From contig JACRBX010000058.1 of the NCBI GenBank assembly GCA_016219225.1, forward strand, positions 1-42,366: a DNA stretch of 42,366 bases, given 5' to 3'. A program made the position numbers and the translations under genes. Of this stretch, positions 1 to 8,013 are shown one piece after another. This DNA is from Deltaproteobacteria bacterium (GTDB lineage Bacteria; Desulfobacterota; RBG-13-43-22). How positions within the stretch are numbered: position 1 is the first letter of the stretch; each line of letters starts with the position of its first letter. The notes under the pieces were generated by a model. It was given only the letters and a program-made list of their open reading frames with translations, was not told the origin of the DNA and did no database searches.

Positions 1-72
1 AATGCCCGGCTGAACGATTAAATCAATTTCGATATCATGATAACTGGTTGCAAAATCTTTTGATTTCAGCAT
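1..72 (-). CDS. Possible start of a gene leaving the window (unidentified)
   Basis: An open frame of 24 codons begins with ATG at 72 (MLKSKDFATS...) and runs off the left edge on the minus strand. It lies downstream of the TetR-type gene and on the same strand. No convincing ribosome binding site precedes it. A GGAGGG/CCCTCC inverted repeat at 78-97 lies just upstream. Too little is visible to assign a family, and it may be chance. Confidence 0.25.
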   Translation of the reverse strand, partial: MLKSKDFATSYHDIEIDLIVQPGI

Positions 73-131
73 CTTTAGGAGGGTATAGAACCCCTCCCCA
101 AATTCCGATATAATCAGAAAAAATTCAGTTT

Positions 132-1445
132 TTATCTTTTTATGATTTTTTTTGCAGGCTTCAAGCCATGAAGAATAAATTCAATGACATCCCTGATCAG
201 GGCATCGGAAATTTTTGTCTGCGGGGCATCGGGCCAGACGATCCACTTCAAAGCGATGAAATGCATATACCCGATAAGGGACCAGGCCAGAAAAGTCGAA
301 GGCAGATGGCGTATCTCCCCCTTTTGTATCCCCTGGTCGAGTCCTCTGATATAGCCCTCAGATATCTTAATGTAGTACCAGAGCGCAACGTCCTGATTGA
401 TCATCTCAAATTCAGGGACTATCCTGTAAATCCATTTGTGGTGGTGAATGAAATCAAAACTGGTCAGGATCGCGATGCGCTCGACATCCCTTCGGTCGTC
501 AACCTTCATGACGGCCCGCTGCAAATCCCTCCGTATAAGATGATTAGCGTATTTCACCAGTCCCTCGAGGAGTTCGCTCTTGCTCTCATAATGAATGTAA
601 AAAGTGCCCAAGGCAACGCCGGCTTCGCGGGTTATGTCGGAAATATTGGTGCGATTGACTCCCAACTGCCCGAACATTTTTTCTGCAGCCAGCAGGATCA
701 TCTGCCTTGTTTTCTCTCCCTTGGTCAACGGTTCGTCCTCTCCCGGCCTTATGGGATCGGGATTCGGTCTGTTCAGGATATCCCAGTCTCGCGGTTTATT
801 CCACCGGGCCGGACCGCTGATGCCATTGATCGCTAAATCCGTGATCAAATCGACCAGGGTCTCTTTGGAGAACCCCTCCTTTACCTTAGTCTTTCTTAAC
901 GGCTGGAAATAGCAAATCCCGATTAACCCATAGGCGACAATATCCGGATCCACCGGTCGAATATTCTCCGAGTGCGCTTCCCTCCTCAGGAAGTCCCGAA
1001 AGTACCCTGCTATGAATTCATAATAGGCGATGGTCACCCGGTCGATAAGTTCCGACTCTCCCAATATCCTATGGAAGGCAAAATGATCGCGGGTATGGGA
1101 GTAAAGGAGACGAATGACCTCTCTCAAGCGGCCCGGGAAGTCTAACCCTTGAAGCTTCAAGGAGGAGGCCTTCTCCGTAAAACGAAACCGGATCAGGTCG
1201 TTCATTTCGAGAAACACCTGTTCCTTGTTATTAAAGTATTTATAAAAGGTAGCCAGGGACACCTGGCATCGACGAGTGATTTCTGAAATGGAAGATTTAT
1301 AATAACCCATTTCTTTGAAAACCTCGTGGGCGGTATCAAGGATAGCGGCCCGGGTGGCCTCTCCTTTGGTTCCGAGAGAGCGTCCGGAACGCGAATTTCG
1401 GGGTGATGCCAAGATATCAGGGTTCACGGAAGTGTCATGCCTCAT
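132..1445 (-). CDS. TetR/AcrR-type regulator with two fused repressor units
   Basis: This predicted cytoplasmic transcriptional regulator of 437 residues is about twice the usual TetR length of roughly 200. Two complete TetR_N helix-turn-helix domains are visible. The first spans about residues 29-76, with recognition-helix region SLATFYKYF. The second spans about 244-291, with ALGTFYIHY. Each is followed by an all-alpha stretch of about 140-150 residues that looks like a ligand/dimerisation domain. The protein is therefore a tandem fusion that could act as a built-in pseudodimer. Its target and ligand are unknown. It lies downstream of the BaeSR-like pair on the same strand, separated by a 260-bp spacer. 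The start is the only ATG before the first domain. Confidence 0.9.
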   Translation of the reverse strand: MRHDTSVNPDILASPRNSRSGRSLGTKGEATRAAILDTAHEVFKEMGYYKSSISEITRRCQVSLATFYKYFNNKEQVFLEMNDLIRFRFTEKASSLKLQGLDFPGRLREVIRLLYSHTRDHFAFHRILGESELIDRVTIAYYEFIAGYFRDFLRREAHSENIRPVDPDIVAYGLIGICYFQPLRKTKVKEGFSKETLVDLITDLAINGISGPARWNKPRDWDILNRPNPDPIRPGEDEPLTKGEKTRQMILLAAEKMFGQLGVNRTNISDITREAGVALGTFYIHYESKSELLEGLVKYANHLIRRDLQRAVMKVDDRRDVERIAILTSFDFIHHHKWIYRIVPEFEMINQDVALWYYIKISEGYIRGLDQGIQKGEIRHLPSTFLAWSLIGYMHFIALKWIVWPDAPQTKISDALIRDVIEFILHGLKPAKKIIKR

Positions 1446-1579
1446 TAAACCCCGTTTCCCGGGAATAACCGGTCTTTAAGTAGTCCCATTCAGACATCCT
1501 GAACAGAAGTTTGTCGTGATGATTCATGAAAAGTTTTCCATTCCAGAACCCTTCCGTTTTGATAGAGGCCCATTCCATA

Positions 1580-1608
1580 ATTTTCGAATACTTTAATATA
1601 TACGTCAA
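1580..1608 (-). promoter_or_regulatory. Weak sigma-70-like promoter candidate for the TetR gene
   Basis: On the minus strand TTGACG (1608-1603) is followed after 17 bp by GAAAAT (1585-1580), which matches the -10 consensus at four of six positions. The site is about 135 bp upstream of the TetR start, inside the 260-bp spacer. A 94-codon open frame crosses this spacer but resembles nothing. Support is motif match only. Confidence 0.25.
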
Positions 1609-1705
1609 GAGGAACGCTGTCAACGGGCCTGAGACATAAAAAAGGGTTTTAAGTATTACGGAATTGGGAAAACGGGGGCGGCTATAGAGCAGGGAAGATA
1701 GGCGG

Positions 1706-2374
1706 CTATCCCGTCTCAAACTTATACCCTACCCCGTAAACGGAATGGATAAATCCCTGGCCGGGGCTGACGGCGGCTATTTTTTTCCGCAGTTTTTTGA
1801 TGTGGCTGTCGATGGTCCGGTCGCTGACGATCCGTTCATCCGGATAGATATGGTCCATGAGTTGCTGACGTCCGTACAGGCGGCCGGGATGGGCGGCCAG
1901 GAAATGGAGCAGCTTGAACTCCACGGCGGTGAGTTCCAGATCTTTACCATCCAGGGTGGCCTGATACCGATTTTCGTCCAGGACCAGCCCCTGGGCCTGG
2001 ATCGTCCGGCCGTCGGCGGTCCGGCGCAAGACGGCCTTGACCCGGGCCACCACCTCCCGGGGGCTGAAGGGCTTGCAGATGTAATCATCGGCCCCGAGTT
2101 CCAGACCCAGCAGACGGTCGATCTCTTCGATCCGTGCCGTTACCATGATGATCGGCACCCTGGAAAAGGTGCGTAGTTCCTTGCAGACTTCCAGGCCGTC
2201 CCGACCGGGGAGCATCAAATCCAGGAGTACAAGATCCGGCTGGTACTCCCGGGCCCAGGGCACCACCTCCAGACCGTTTCCGAGACAAAAGGAATCAAAT
2301 CCGGAGGCCTTCAGATAATCGACCAGAAGACTGGCCAATTTCGGTTCGTCTTCGACAATCAATATGGTCCCCAT
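1706..2374 (-). CDS. baeR: OmpR-family response regulator, BaeR-like
   Basis: Two-component response regulator. The N-terminal receiver domain has phospho-acceptor D52 (in LVLLDLMLPG), the acidic pair in EDEPK, the conserved Thr of MVTAR and K101 in YICKPFSPRE. A C-terminal winged-helix DNA-binding domain follows (about 125-222). The run IEEIDRLLGLELGADDYICK is very close, from memory, to E. coli BaeR, which controls envelope-stress and efflux genes. ATG at 2374 is preferred over ATG at 2383. It forms a TGATG overlap with the kinase stop and leaves a sensible distance to AAGGA. It should receive phosphate from the kinase encoded immediately upstream. Likely targets are the Spy-like and MacAB-type genes on the other side of the kinase. 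Confidence 0.92.
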   Translation of the reverse strand: MGTILIVEDEPKLASLLVDYLKASGFDSFCLGNGLEVVPWAREYQPDLVLLDLMLPGRDGLEVCKELRTFSRVPIIMVTARIEEIDRLLGLELGADDYICKPFSPREVVARVKAVLRRTADGRTIQAQGLVLDENRYQATLDGKDLELTAVEFKLLHFLAAHPGRLYGRQQLMDHIYPDERIVSDRTIDSHIKKLRKKIAAVSPGQGFIHSVYGVGYKFETG

Positions 2375-3816
2375 CAGACGCATCCTTCGACATCGGGGAG
2401 GATGATTTGTATCTCCAGCCCCCCTCGGGGCGAGGGGCGGGCCACAACAGTCCCCCCATGGGCCTCGACGATATTTTTGCAGATGGCCAGACCGAGCCCG
2501 GCCCCGCCCAGAGCCCGGCTCCGGGATGTTTCCACCCGGTAGAGACGGTCGAAAAGCCGGTCCAGATCCTCTTCCGGCACTCCGGGGGCCGAATCTGCGA
2601 AGGTTATTTCCGCCAGACCCTTACGGCAATCCAGACGGATAAACAACTCCCCTCCCGGATCCGTGTATTTCAAGGAATTGTCCAAGAGGTTGATGAAAAG
2701 CTGGTGCAAACGCTCTGCATCGGCCCATAGAGAGATCTTGAATCCCTCGGGGAAATGCGTGTTGAGACGGATACCCTTACCGGACATCTCGGCCTGAAAA
2801 GGTAAAAGGGCGTCCCTCAGGACTTCAGCTAAATCCAGCCATTCCTTCCGGTAGGTCAGTGCCCCGAGATCGGAGAGAGCCAACTGATAAAGATCATCAA
2901 TCAGACGATGAAGCCGAAGGGCCTCGGCATGGAGCGACCGGATCGCATCCGGATTAATAGGGCGTATCCCCTCCAGTAAAGCCTCTATTTCACCCCGCAG
3001 GACGGCCATTGGGGTCCGCAGCTCATGGGAAATGTCGGCGACCCACTGGCGGCGGGCCTTTTCATTCTTCTCCAGGGTCAGGGCCATGCTGTTAAAATCC
3101 TGAGCCAGTTGTCCCAATTCATCGCCAGTCTTACCCGAAGAAGAGACCGGGACGCGAACGGCATACTTTCCGGAAGCCAGTTCGCGGGTGGCCCCAGCCA
3201 GAGCCCTGATGGGCCGGACCAGACGGTTGGCCAGGGGCAATGAGAACAGCACCACCACCAGCAACAACCCCAAGGCCGAAAGGATCAAAGCCGATTTCTG
3301 CCGGGTTAAAAACTGAAGCTGTAGGGGGTTGAGAAACTGTATTGGAGGCAGCCCCCCGATATAACCAATGGTCTCCTTATTGTGGACGATGGGCCTGAAA
3401 CTCCTCTCCCTGAGATCTTCGGTGGTTCCAAAGAGGGGATTGCGGTTGGCGTCCAAAACAATAAAAGGCCATCTGGGGCGGTGCGGGCCCAGGGGCGGCG
3501 GGGGCGGTGGTGGTACTTCCAGTCTCTTTTCGAAGGCCTTCCTTTTCCAGGGGTCGACATGATCGGATTGGGCATTCAGCAAACGTCCAATCCAGATTTC
3601 CGGATTATTCCGCAAGAAATCCCAACTGCCCTGTTCGGCATAGGCCTGTTCCAGACTTTTGGCCGTCTTCTCGAGCCGGCCTTGCTCCAGGGCGTTGAGA
3701 TATTGGATGAACCCCCGATTGATACTCCACTGCATGATGAGGAACATACACAGCAGGGCCAGACAGGTGGCAGCAAGGATAGAGAGAAAAAGGCGATAAC
3801 GGATACTCAGTTTCAT
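2374..3816 (-). CDS. baeS: Sensor histidine kinase, BaeS-like
   Basis: Inner-membrane sensor kinase of 480 residues from the chosen ATG. The order is: TM helix at about 5-29; periplasmic sensor region with seven consecutive prolines near residues 102-108; second TM at about 173-197; HAMP; dimerisation box ISHELRTP with phospho-acceptor H264; N-box NLLDNSLKY; glycine-rich ATP-lid motif GGAGLGLAI near the C-terminus. Every catalytic element looks intact. The frame is also open to a TTG at 3840, but that has no ribosome binding site, whereas the ATG at 3816 has AAAAAGA upstream and begins right before the first TM. It is translationally coupled to the response regulator. The proline run in the sensor is unusual and its meaning is unknown. 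Confidence 0.92.
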   Translation of the reverse strand: MKLSIRYRLFLSILAATCLALLCMFLIMQWSINRGFIQYLNALEQGRLEKTAKSLEQAYAEQGSWDFLRNNPEIWIGRLLNAQSDHVDPWKRKAFEKRLEVPPPPPPPLGPHRPRWPFIVLDANRNPLFGTTEDLRERSFRPIVHNKETIGYIGGLPPIQFLNPLQLQFLTRQKSALILSALGLLLVVVLFSLPLANRLVRPIRALAGATRELASGKYAVRVPVSSSGKTGDELGQLAQDFNSMALTLEKNEKARRQWVADISHELRTPMAVLRGEIEALLEGIRPINPDAIRSLHAEALRLHRLIDDLYQLALSDLGALTYRKEWLDLAEVLRDALLPFQAEMSGKGIRLNTHFPEGFKISLWADAERLHQLFINLLDNSLKYTDPGGELFIRLDCRKGLAEITFADSAPGVPEEDLDRLFDRLYRVETSRSRALGGAGLGLAICKNIVEAHGGTVVARPSPRGGLEIQIILPDVEGCV

Positions 3817-3904
3817 GATCTTTTTAGATAATCTTACCAATAACGATTTCAGTATTATAATAATTTTGTCCGGTGAAGCAAGCCCTAAACGCCTTCCCGG
3901 GAAT

Positions 3905-3948
3905 TTCCCTTTAATTTCCTTATTTCTTCCTTATTTTAGCCATAGTTG
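3905..3948. promoter_or_regulatory. 11-bp direct repeats upstream of baeS (site A)
   Basis: Consecutive 11-bp units are TTCCCTTTAAT (3905), TTCCTTATTTC (3916), TTCCTTATTTT (3927) and AGCCATAGTTG (3938). OmpR-family regulators commonly bind direct repeats with about one helical turn of spacing, and related sequences recur at 6004 and 8014. The site is about 90 bp upstream of baeS, which is transcribed away from it, so autoregulation is likely. It might also have served a plus-strand gene now lost near the IS remnant. The rest of the 3817-4119 spacer shows only a weak plus-strand promoter candidate (TTGACA at 4076-4081, 17 bp, ATTAAG). Confidence 0.55.
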
Positions 3949-4119
3949 TCCTCTAATGATGCCATCAAAAGAATAATCATTCTTCTAACCGCCGATTAAA
4001 AAAGGCAGGAAAAAAATTCGCCCTTGGGAAAAAAATACCTGCCCCTCTGCGAAATGGACGGTCCTTTGCCTTTCGTTGACAGGCTGAATCTATTTTTCAT
4101 TAAGTTACGTTAAAAAAAA

Positions 4120-4403
4120 ATGAATAAACGTAAAACCTATACGGGCGACTTCAAGGCTAAAGTGGTTTTAGAATTAATCCGTAATAGAAAGAGCCTGACC
4201 GAACTGGCCGCTCAATATGAACTGCACCCCAACCAGATCAAAAACTGGAAATCCCTGCTCCTGAAACAAGCGGTCAAACTCCTCGATGACAAAAGGCGGG
4301 CAGGAAAACTAAATCAATAGGGAGTTGAAGCCTTGTTTTAAATTCCATTCTGTAAAAATGAAGCCGTGCTATCGAAAAACTCTATGCAAAAAAAGATAAT
4401 TTG
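4120..4403 (+). pseudogene. Decayed IS3-family transposase orfA
   Basis: The open part (4120-4320, 66 codons) is an HTH_Tnp_1 type OrfA N-terminus. It has the pattern TGDFKAKVVLELI, then LTELAAQYELHPNQIKNWK, typical of IS3-group OrfA. Intact OrfA is usually about 90-110 residues. After the stop, a shifted frame at 4368-4403 reads AIEKLYAKKDNL, matching the usual OrfA C-terminal helix (EKLYAKIGQL-like). The gene has therefore been frameshifted and broken. No OrfB and no clear terminal inverted repeats are visible, so the element is dead. It marks a past insertion between baeS and the EF-hand gene. Confidence 0.75.
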
Positions 4404-4558
4404 ATCCCTTGCATCACCCTTTCTTCCGACTCATTGGGAGAATCACCTTTGAATCCCGAACCCTTGGCCCTTTGAATCCTCCAAATCATCACCAACTCTT
4501 CTGGAATGATCCGCAAAGTGTTGTCAGGCATAACTTATCGAAATTGAAAAATGTAAGA

Positions 4559-4574
4559 TGGCATCGTGGTTGCT
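4559..4574 (+). promoter_or_regulatory. Sigma-54-type (-24/-12) promoter candidate
   Basis: TGGCAT (4559-4564), five bases, then TTGCT (4570-4574) closely fits the RpoN consensus TGGCAC-N5-TTGCW, including the invariant GG and GC spacing. It lies about 138 bp upstream of the EF-hand gene and reads towards it. Nothing else was recognised in the 4404-4711 spacer apart from an AGGAGG-like sequence at 4613-4618 without a convincing ORF. RpoN promoters need an AAA+ activator; none is encoded in the window. Confidence 0.5.
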
Positions 4575-4711
4575 TTATCCGCCTATGAATTCCAATAACC
4601 GATCAGCCATAAAGGAGGTGGGTATCAAATATTTATCATTAAAAGAATCTATGACCCGGTAAAGGCCGAATTGCTTTTAACCACGAACCAACATCTAAAA
4701 GGAGGTTATTT

Positions 4712-5458
4712 ATGTCAAGCAGCATCGGCAGCATAGGCGGCCTGGGCAATAACAATTACCTGTTTCAGATGAATGCCCGGCCCATGCAACAACGTCAGGA
4801 TGATCTATTCAGCCAAATCGACAGTGACAGCAGCAGCGGGATAGATAAAACGGAGTTTTCCGTCTTTGCCAAGAAACTATCTCAGGATAGCGGAAATTCC
4901 ATCGATGTGGATGATGTTTTTTCCACTTATGATACGGACGGCGATGGGTCTTTGAGCAGTGATGAGATAAAGAGCTTCATGCAGGATAATCCACCCCCGC
5001 CGCCTCCTAACGGCATAAGCGGCGGCCCCCAGGGCCCGGACGATCTGTTCGCTAAATTAGATGGTAACAGTGACAGCGGGATCGACAAGTCCGAGTTTTC
5101 CACCTTCTCCGAAAAGCTCTCGGAGGATACGGGCAACACTATCAATGTGGATGATGTTTTTTCCATCTATGATACGGACGGTGATGGGTCCTTGAACACG
5201 GAGGAGATGAAGTCCTTCATGAAGGATAACGCTCCCTCCCCTCCTCCGCCGGGCCAAATGCAACAGGCCGCATCGGCCTATGGGACAGACCAGAGCAGCG
5301 ACCAGATGTCTACTCTGCTGGACTTGCTTAAGAACATCTCCGACCTGGTTGGATCAAGCGCCAATGGTAACGGCAGTTCCATAAGTACCTATCTATCGAA
5401 GGTCATGGAAACCATCAGCAACGGGGGGGGCAGCTCAGTGCTCAATGTAACCGCATAG
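4712..5458 (+). CDS. Four-EF-hand calcium-binding-type protein, duplicated
   Basis: A 248-residue protein with four EF-hand loops: residues 37-48 (DSDSSSGIDKTE), 74-85 (DTDGDGSLSSDE), 117-128 (DGNSDSGIDKSE) and 154-165 (DTDGDGSLNTEE). Loops 2 and 4 have near-ideal calcium ligands; loops 1 and 3 are less regular. The two halves (about 30-100 and 109-180) are internal repeats, each ending in a proline run, and are also very similar at DNA level, so the duplication is recent or homogenised. A Ser/Gly/Asn-rich C-terminal tail follows. There is no N-terminal signal peptide. AAAAGGAGG lies just upstream of the ATG. Its function is unknown; calcium signalling, buffering or non-classical secretion are possibilities. 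It appears monocistronic, with a sigma-54-like promoter before it and a hairpin after it. Confidence 0.9.
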   Translation: MSSSIGSIGGLGNNNYLFQMNARPMQQRQDDLFSQIDSDSSSGIDKTEFSVFAKKLSQDSGNSIDVDDVFSTYDTDGDGSLSSDEIKSFMQDNPPPPPPNGISGGPQGPDDLFAKLDGNSDSGIDKSEFSTFSEKLSEDTGNTINVDDVFSIYDTDGDGSLNTEEMKSFMKDNAPSPPPPGQMQQAASAYGTDQSSDQMSTLLDLLKNISDLVGSSANGNGSSISTYLSKVMETISNGGGSSVLNVTA

Positions 5459-5526
5459 AACACCTTTCCGCCCTCTCCTGGCAAGTTCAACGTTTATGCC
5501 TTGGCTTTGGAGGGCGCTTATGACAC

Positions 5527-5565
5527 AAAAAGGACCCCATTTCCTTTAAAGGAATGGGGCCCTTT
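5527..5565. terminator. Hairpin terminator after the EF-hand gene
   Basis: A long imperfect inverted repeat pairs AAAGGACCCCATTTCC with GGAATGGGGCCCTTT around a TTTAAA centre, with one mismatch and one bulge. It lies about 70 bp after the stop codon. The following U-tract is poor (TTTGCCTT), so termination efficiency is uncertain. It could work in both directions. Confidence 0.6.
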
Positions 5566-5699
5566 GCCTTGAAAGGATGGTTGACCAAAAAAACCACATC
5601 CGGACCAAAGTGGCCCTAAAAATGCAGAGTACGATTCGATCAATCAGAGAGAGGAGCCGAGTTCATGAACTTTAAGCTGGATCGCCTATCGACTGCCGA

Positions 5700-5876
5700 C
5701 AAAGCGTCATCAAGCAGGAAAGCCCCAAAACAAAAACACTCTTTATGAGTGGCTATACGGCCGACGTGGTTCTCGGCAAGGGGATCGAGGAACGGGAAAT
5801 CGATTTTATTGCCAAACCGCTGTCGCCCGATGAATTCATGCTGAAGGCAGGAAAAATACTCAACAAACAGGGGTGA
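5700..5876 (+). pseudogene. C-terminal fragment of a receiver domain
   Basis: An open frame without a start codon reads QSVIKQESPKTKTLFMSGYT, then continues through FIAKPLSPDEF to a TGA at 5874. This is the beta4-to-alpha5 half of a CheY-like receiver: the conserved Ser/Thr region in FMSGYT and the Lys-Pro of AKPLSP are present. The phospho-acceptor half is absent. The MSGY form is typical of receivers attached to hybrid histidine kinases. No kinase part was found upstream, so this is a remnant left by deletion or insertion. A longer minus-strand ORF over the same bases (5640-6113) has no recognisable features. Confidence 0.7.
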
Positions 5877-6003
5877 TCCATTACAAAAAACAAAAAGGCT
5901 CCTTCCCCACATAGGGATACATCGCAGACCACACTTAAAAAGGCTGTATCTTTTCATAGTCCGTTCAAAAAAAAACCAACATCCCTGAGTTCTCCAAATA
6001 ATT

Positions 6004-6037
6004 TTCCTCATTTCTTCCTTATTCCTGCCACACTTCC
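6004..6037 (+). promoter_or_regulatory. 11-bp direct repeats upstream of the glycosyltransferase (site B)
   Basis: Units TTCCTCATTTC (6004) and TTCCTTATTCC (6015) are followed by TGCCACACTTCC (6026). They align with sites A (3916) and C (8014) without gaps. The site is about 120 bp upstream of the glycosyltransferase start in the same orientation as site C. It is a candidate BaeR-type operator. The rest of 5877-6154 holds no recognised feature. Confidence 0.5.
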
Positions 6038-6154
6038 ATCCTATTCTTGAACTTAGGAAACCCGGCCTGGACAAAAAACTGAAAAGGGATATGAAAGGCC
6101 GTCGAGACAACACTTAAACAAGGGGGGGGCCTTCTATCTCCTTTGGGTGAAACC

Positions 6155-7318
6155 ATGTACAATATTTTACATACAGAATGGTCAAAAGGATGGGGTGGCC
6201 AGGAGATAAGGATCATTCAGGAATCTCTGGAATTCATAAAGAGAGGTTACCGAATGATGATCGCTTGTCAGCCCGGAAGCCGGATTATCTTGGCTGCAGA
6301 AGAAAGCGGCATCCCTGTTATTCCTTTAAAGATGAGAACGCCCTTAGATCCTTTAGCTATCTGGCAATGCCTTCAGATCATAAAAAGAAATTCGATTAAC
6401 CTGGTTCACACCCACAGTTCAGTCGATAGTTGGTGCTGTTCCATTGCCGCCAAGTTGTCAGGCCTTCCGGTTATTCGAAGTCGTCACATCAGTGCACCCA
6501 TCCATCCCAACTATTTTTCCTTCTTTTTATATATGAAATTGGCCGACCGGGTTATTACCAGCGGGAAAATGATCAAAGAAAAAATGGTCAAAGTGAATGG
6601 ATATGATTCCCAAAAGATAGTTTCTATTCCTACGGGGATCAACGAAAAAACATGCTTTCCGGAACCCAGTAAGCAATGGGCCAGAGAGGAGTTTAATATA
6701 GAAAAAAATGATTTCCTTTTAGGGATCGTCGCCATGCTGAGGAGATGGAAAGGGCATCTTTATCTCTTGGAAGCTATAAAAACATTACAGAAGAAGATAC
6801 CCAACATCAGATTGATTATCACCGGGGACGGCCCGCAGGAAAAAAATATCAGGGACTATATTACCTACAACGGTCTAACCCAAACCGTGATTATGACCGG
6901 TTATCGAAATGAGGTACCTCAAATTCTTAACAGCCTGGACTTATTCGTGCTTCCCTCCTATGCTAATGAGGGAATTCCGCAGGCCATCCTTCAGGCCATG
7001 GCTTTGGGGATTCCGATCATCTCCACCTTTGCCGGAGGTATCGAAGAAGTAATACAGAATGGACAGACCGGGACGCTGGTTCCCCCGCGGAATGTTCAAG
7101 CTTTAAGCGAAGCCATTGATCGGGTGTACCGAAACAGAGAGGAAAGCTTGAAAATGGCTCATAGTGCCCGGGAGTCAATCTTGAATCATTTTTCATTTAG
7201 AGGCATGGCCGATAATACCGAAAATGTTTATAGGGAAGCATTGGAAAGGAACCGTCCTGAAAACGTTGATATTTCCCCCATCAGAATTAAAACGGTCAAA
7301 GGTTTTCGAAATTTATAA
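6155..7318 (+). CDS. Family-4 glycosyltransferase (GT-B fold)
   Basis: Predicted cytoplasmic, retaining glycosyltransferase of 387 residues. The N-terminal Rossmann half begins MYNILHTEWSKGWGGQE with the glycine-rich acceptor-side loop. The C-terminal half carries the nucleotide-sugar site: GIVAMLRRWKGH, ITGDGPQ, then NEGIPQAILQAMALGIP. In the usual EX7E motif the second Glu is replaced by Gln (E272...Q280), a departure from the common pattern. A TTG at 6143 would add four residues, but the ATG at 6155 matches the expected start of the first strand. It is not part of a polysaccharide cluster; site B upstream suggests it belongs to the envelope-stress group. Donor and acceptor cannot be predicted. 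Confidence 0.88.
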   Translation: MYNILHTEWSKGWGGQEIRIIQESLEFIKRGYRMMIACQPGSRIILAAEESGIPVIPLKMRTPLDPLAIWQCLQIIKRNSINLVHTHSSVDSWCCSIAAKLSGLPVIRSRHISAPIHPNYFSFFLYMKLADRVITSGKMIKEKMVKVNGYDSQKIVSIPTGINEKTCFPEPSKQWAREEFNIEKNDFLLGIVAMLRRWKGHLYLLEAIKTLQKKIPNIRLIITGDGPQEKNIRDYITYNGLTQTVIMTGYRNEVPQILNSLDLFVLPSYANEGIPQAILQAMALGIPIISTFAGGIEEVIQNGQTGTLVPPRNVQALSEAIDRVYRNREESLKMAHSARESILNHFSFRGMADNTENVYREALERNRPENVDISPIRIKTVKGFRNL

Positions 7319-7362
7319 TACATCGACATCCTTTATAAATTGAAAGGATGGAAGGCAACGCA

Positions 7363-7833
7363 ATGAAAGGTAAACTCAAAATCCGGACGATCGCTTTAAT
7401 TTTAATTCTAATGGCCGGTCCGGTTCATGCCTTTGGCCCGGGCACCAGGGGCCAAGGTGGTTTTACGCGCGGGGGAGGCAGGCCAACTGAAAATAGATTA
7501 CTGAACCTCACCCCGCAACAGGAGCTCAAGTTAAATACTTTGCGGGGAAAATTCTTGGACGAGACCATATTTCTTCGAAGCGATATATCAAAGAATCTAT
7601 TGGAACTTCGAATTCTTTGGAAAAACCCAAATCCGGATAAGGATAAGATTAATACCCAAAAAAAGGGAATTATGGAGTTGTACACCCGGTTCCAAATCAA
7701 GGCCACTGAAAATAGATTAGAGGCTCAAACTTTTCTAACCCCGGAACAGGTGGAAAAATTACCAGTTTTTGATCTGCGTTTGGATATAGAACCCTATTTG
7801 GGCCTTGGTCCCAAGACCCCTTCCTCAAATTGA
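7363..7833 (+). CDS. Periplasmic Spy/CpxP-like protein (LTxxQ motifs)
   Basis: A 156-residue exported protein. The signal peptide ends at VHA (about residue 23), followed by a Gly/Arg-rich linker. The helical body holds two LTxxQ motifs, LTPQQ near the start and LTPEQ near the end, the hallmark of the Spy/CpxP family of periplasmic chaperones and stress sensors. Charged helices with heptad character lie between them. ATG at 7363 is preferred over ATG at 7348, because GGAAGG lies correctly before the former and the signal peptide follows directly. E. coli spy is a BaeR target, which fits the BaeSR-like genes nearby. Sequence similarity to Spy is low, so metal-sensing or other LTxxQ proteins are alternatives. 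Confidence 0.75.
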   Translation: MKGKLKIRTIALILILMAGPVHAFGPGTRGQGGFTRGGGRPTENRLLNLTPQQELKLNTLRGKFLDETIFLRSDISKNLLELRILWKNPNPDKDKINTQKKGIMELYTRFQIKATENRLEAQTFLTPEQVEKLPVFDLRLDIEPYLGLGPKTPSSN

Positions 7834-8013
7834 CCAAGTTTATATTTTTTTCTGTTTAACACTCTTTGAAACGAAAAGAAGTGATCCATGAATATTTTTT
7901 ATTTTCCAACAAAACGGAAGTGTTGGATATTCGACTTTCTTATCCTGCTGTTAGAAGTGGTGGTTTCGTTCTTCCCCAAACGATTAAGATTTATTTTTGT
8001 ACCGAAGAATTAA

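Noticed and set aside
1435-1719. 94-codon minus-strand ORF between the TetR and response-regulator genes
   Set aside because: It overlaps both neighbours, has no ribosome binding site, unusual composition and no recognisable family. It also covers the candidate TetR promoter.
5640-6113. 157-codon minus-strand ORF
   Set aside because: It runs antisense to the clear receiver-domain fragment and across site B, and shows no domain features.
7331-7348. CCTTT/AAAGG hairpin after the glycosyltransferase as a terminator
   Set aside because: Only a 5-bp AT-rich stem with an 8-base loop and no U-tract; too weak to call.
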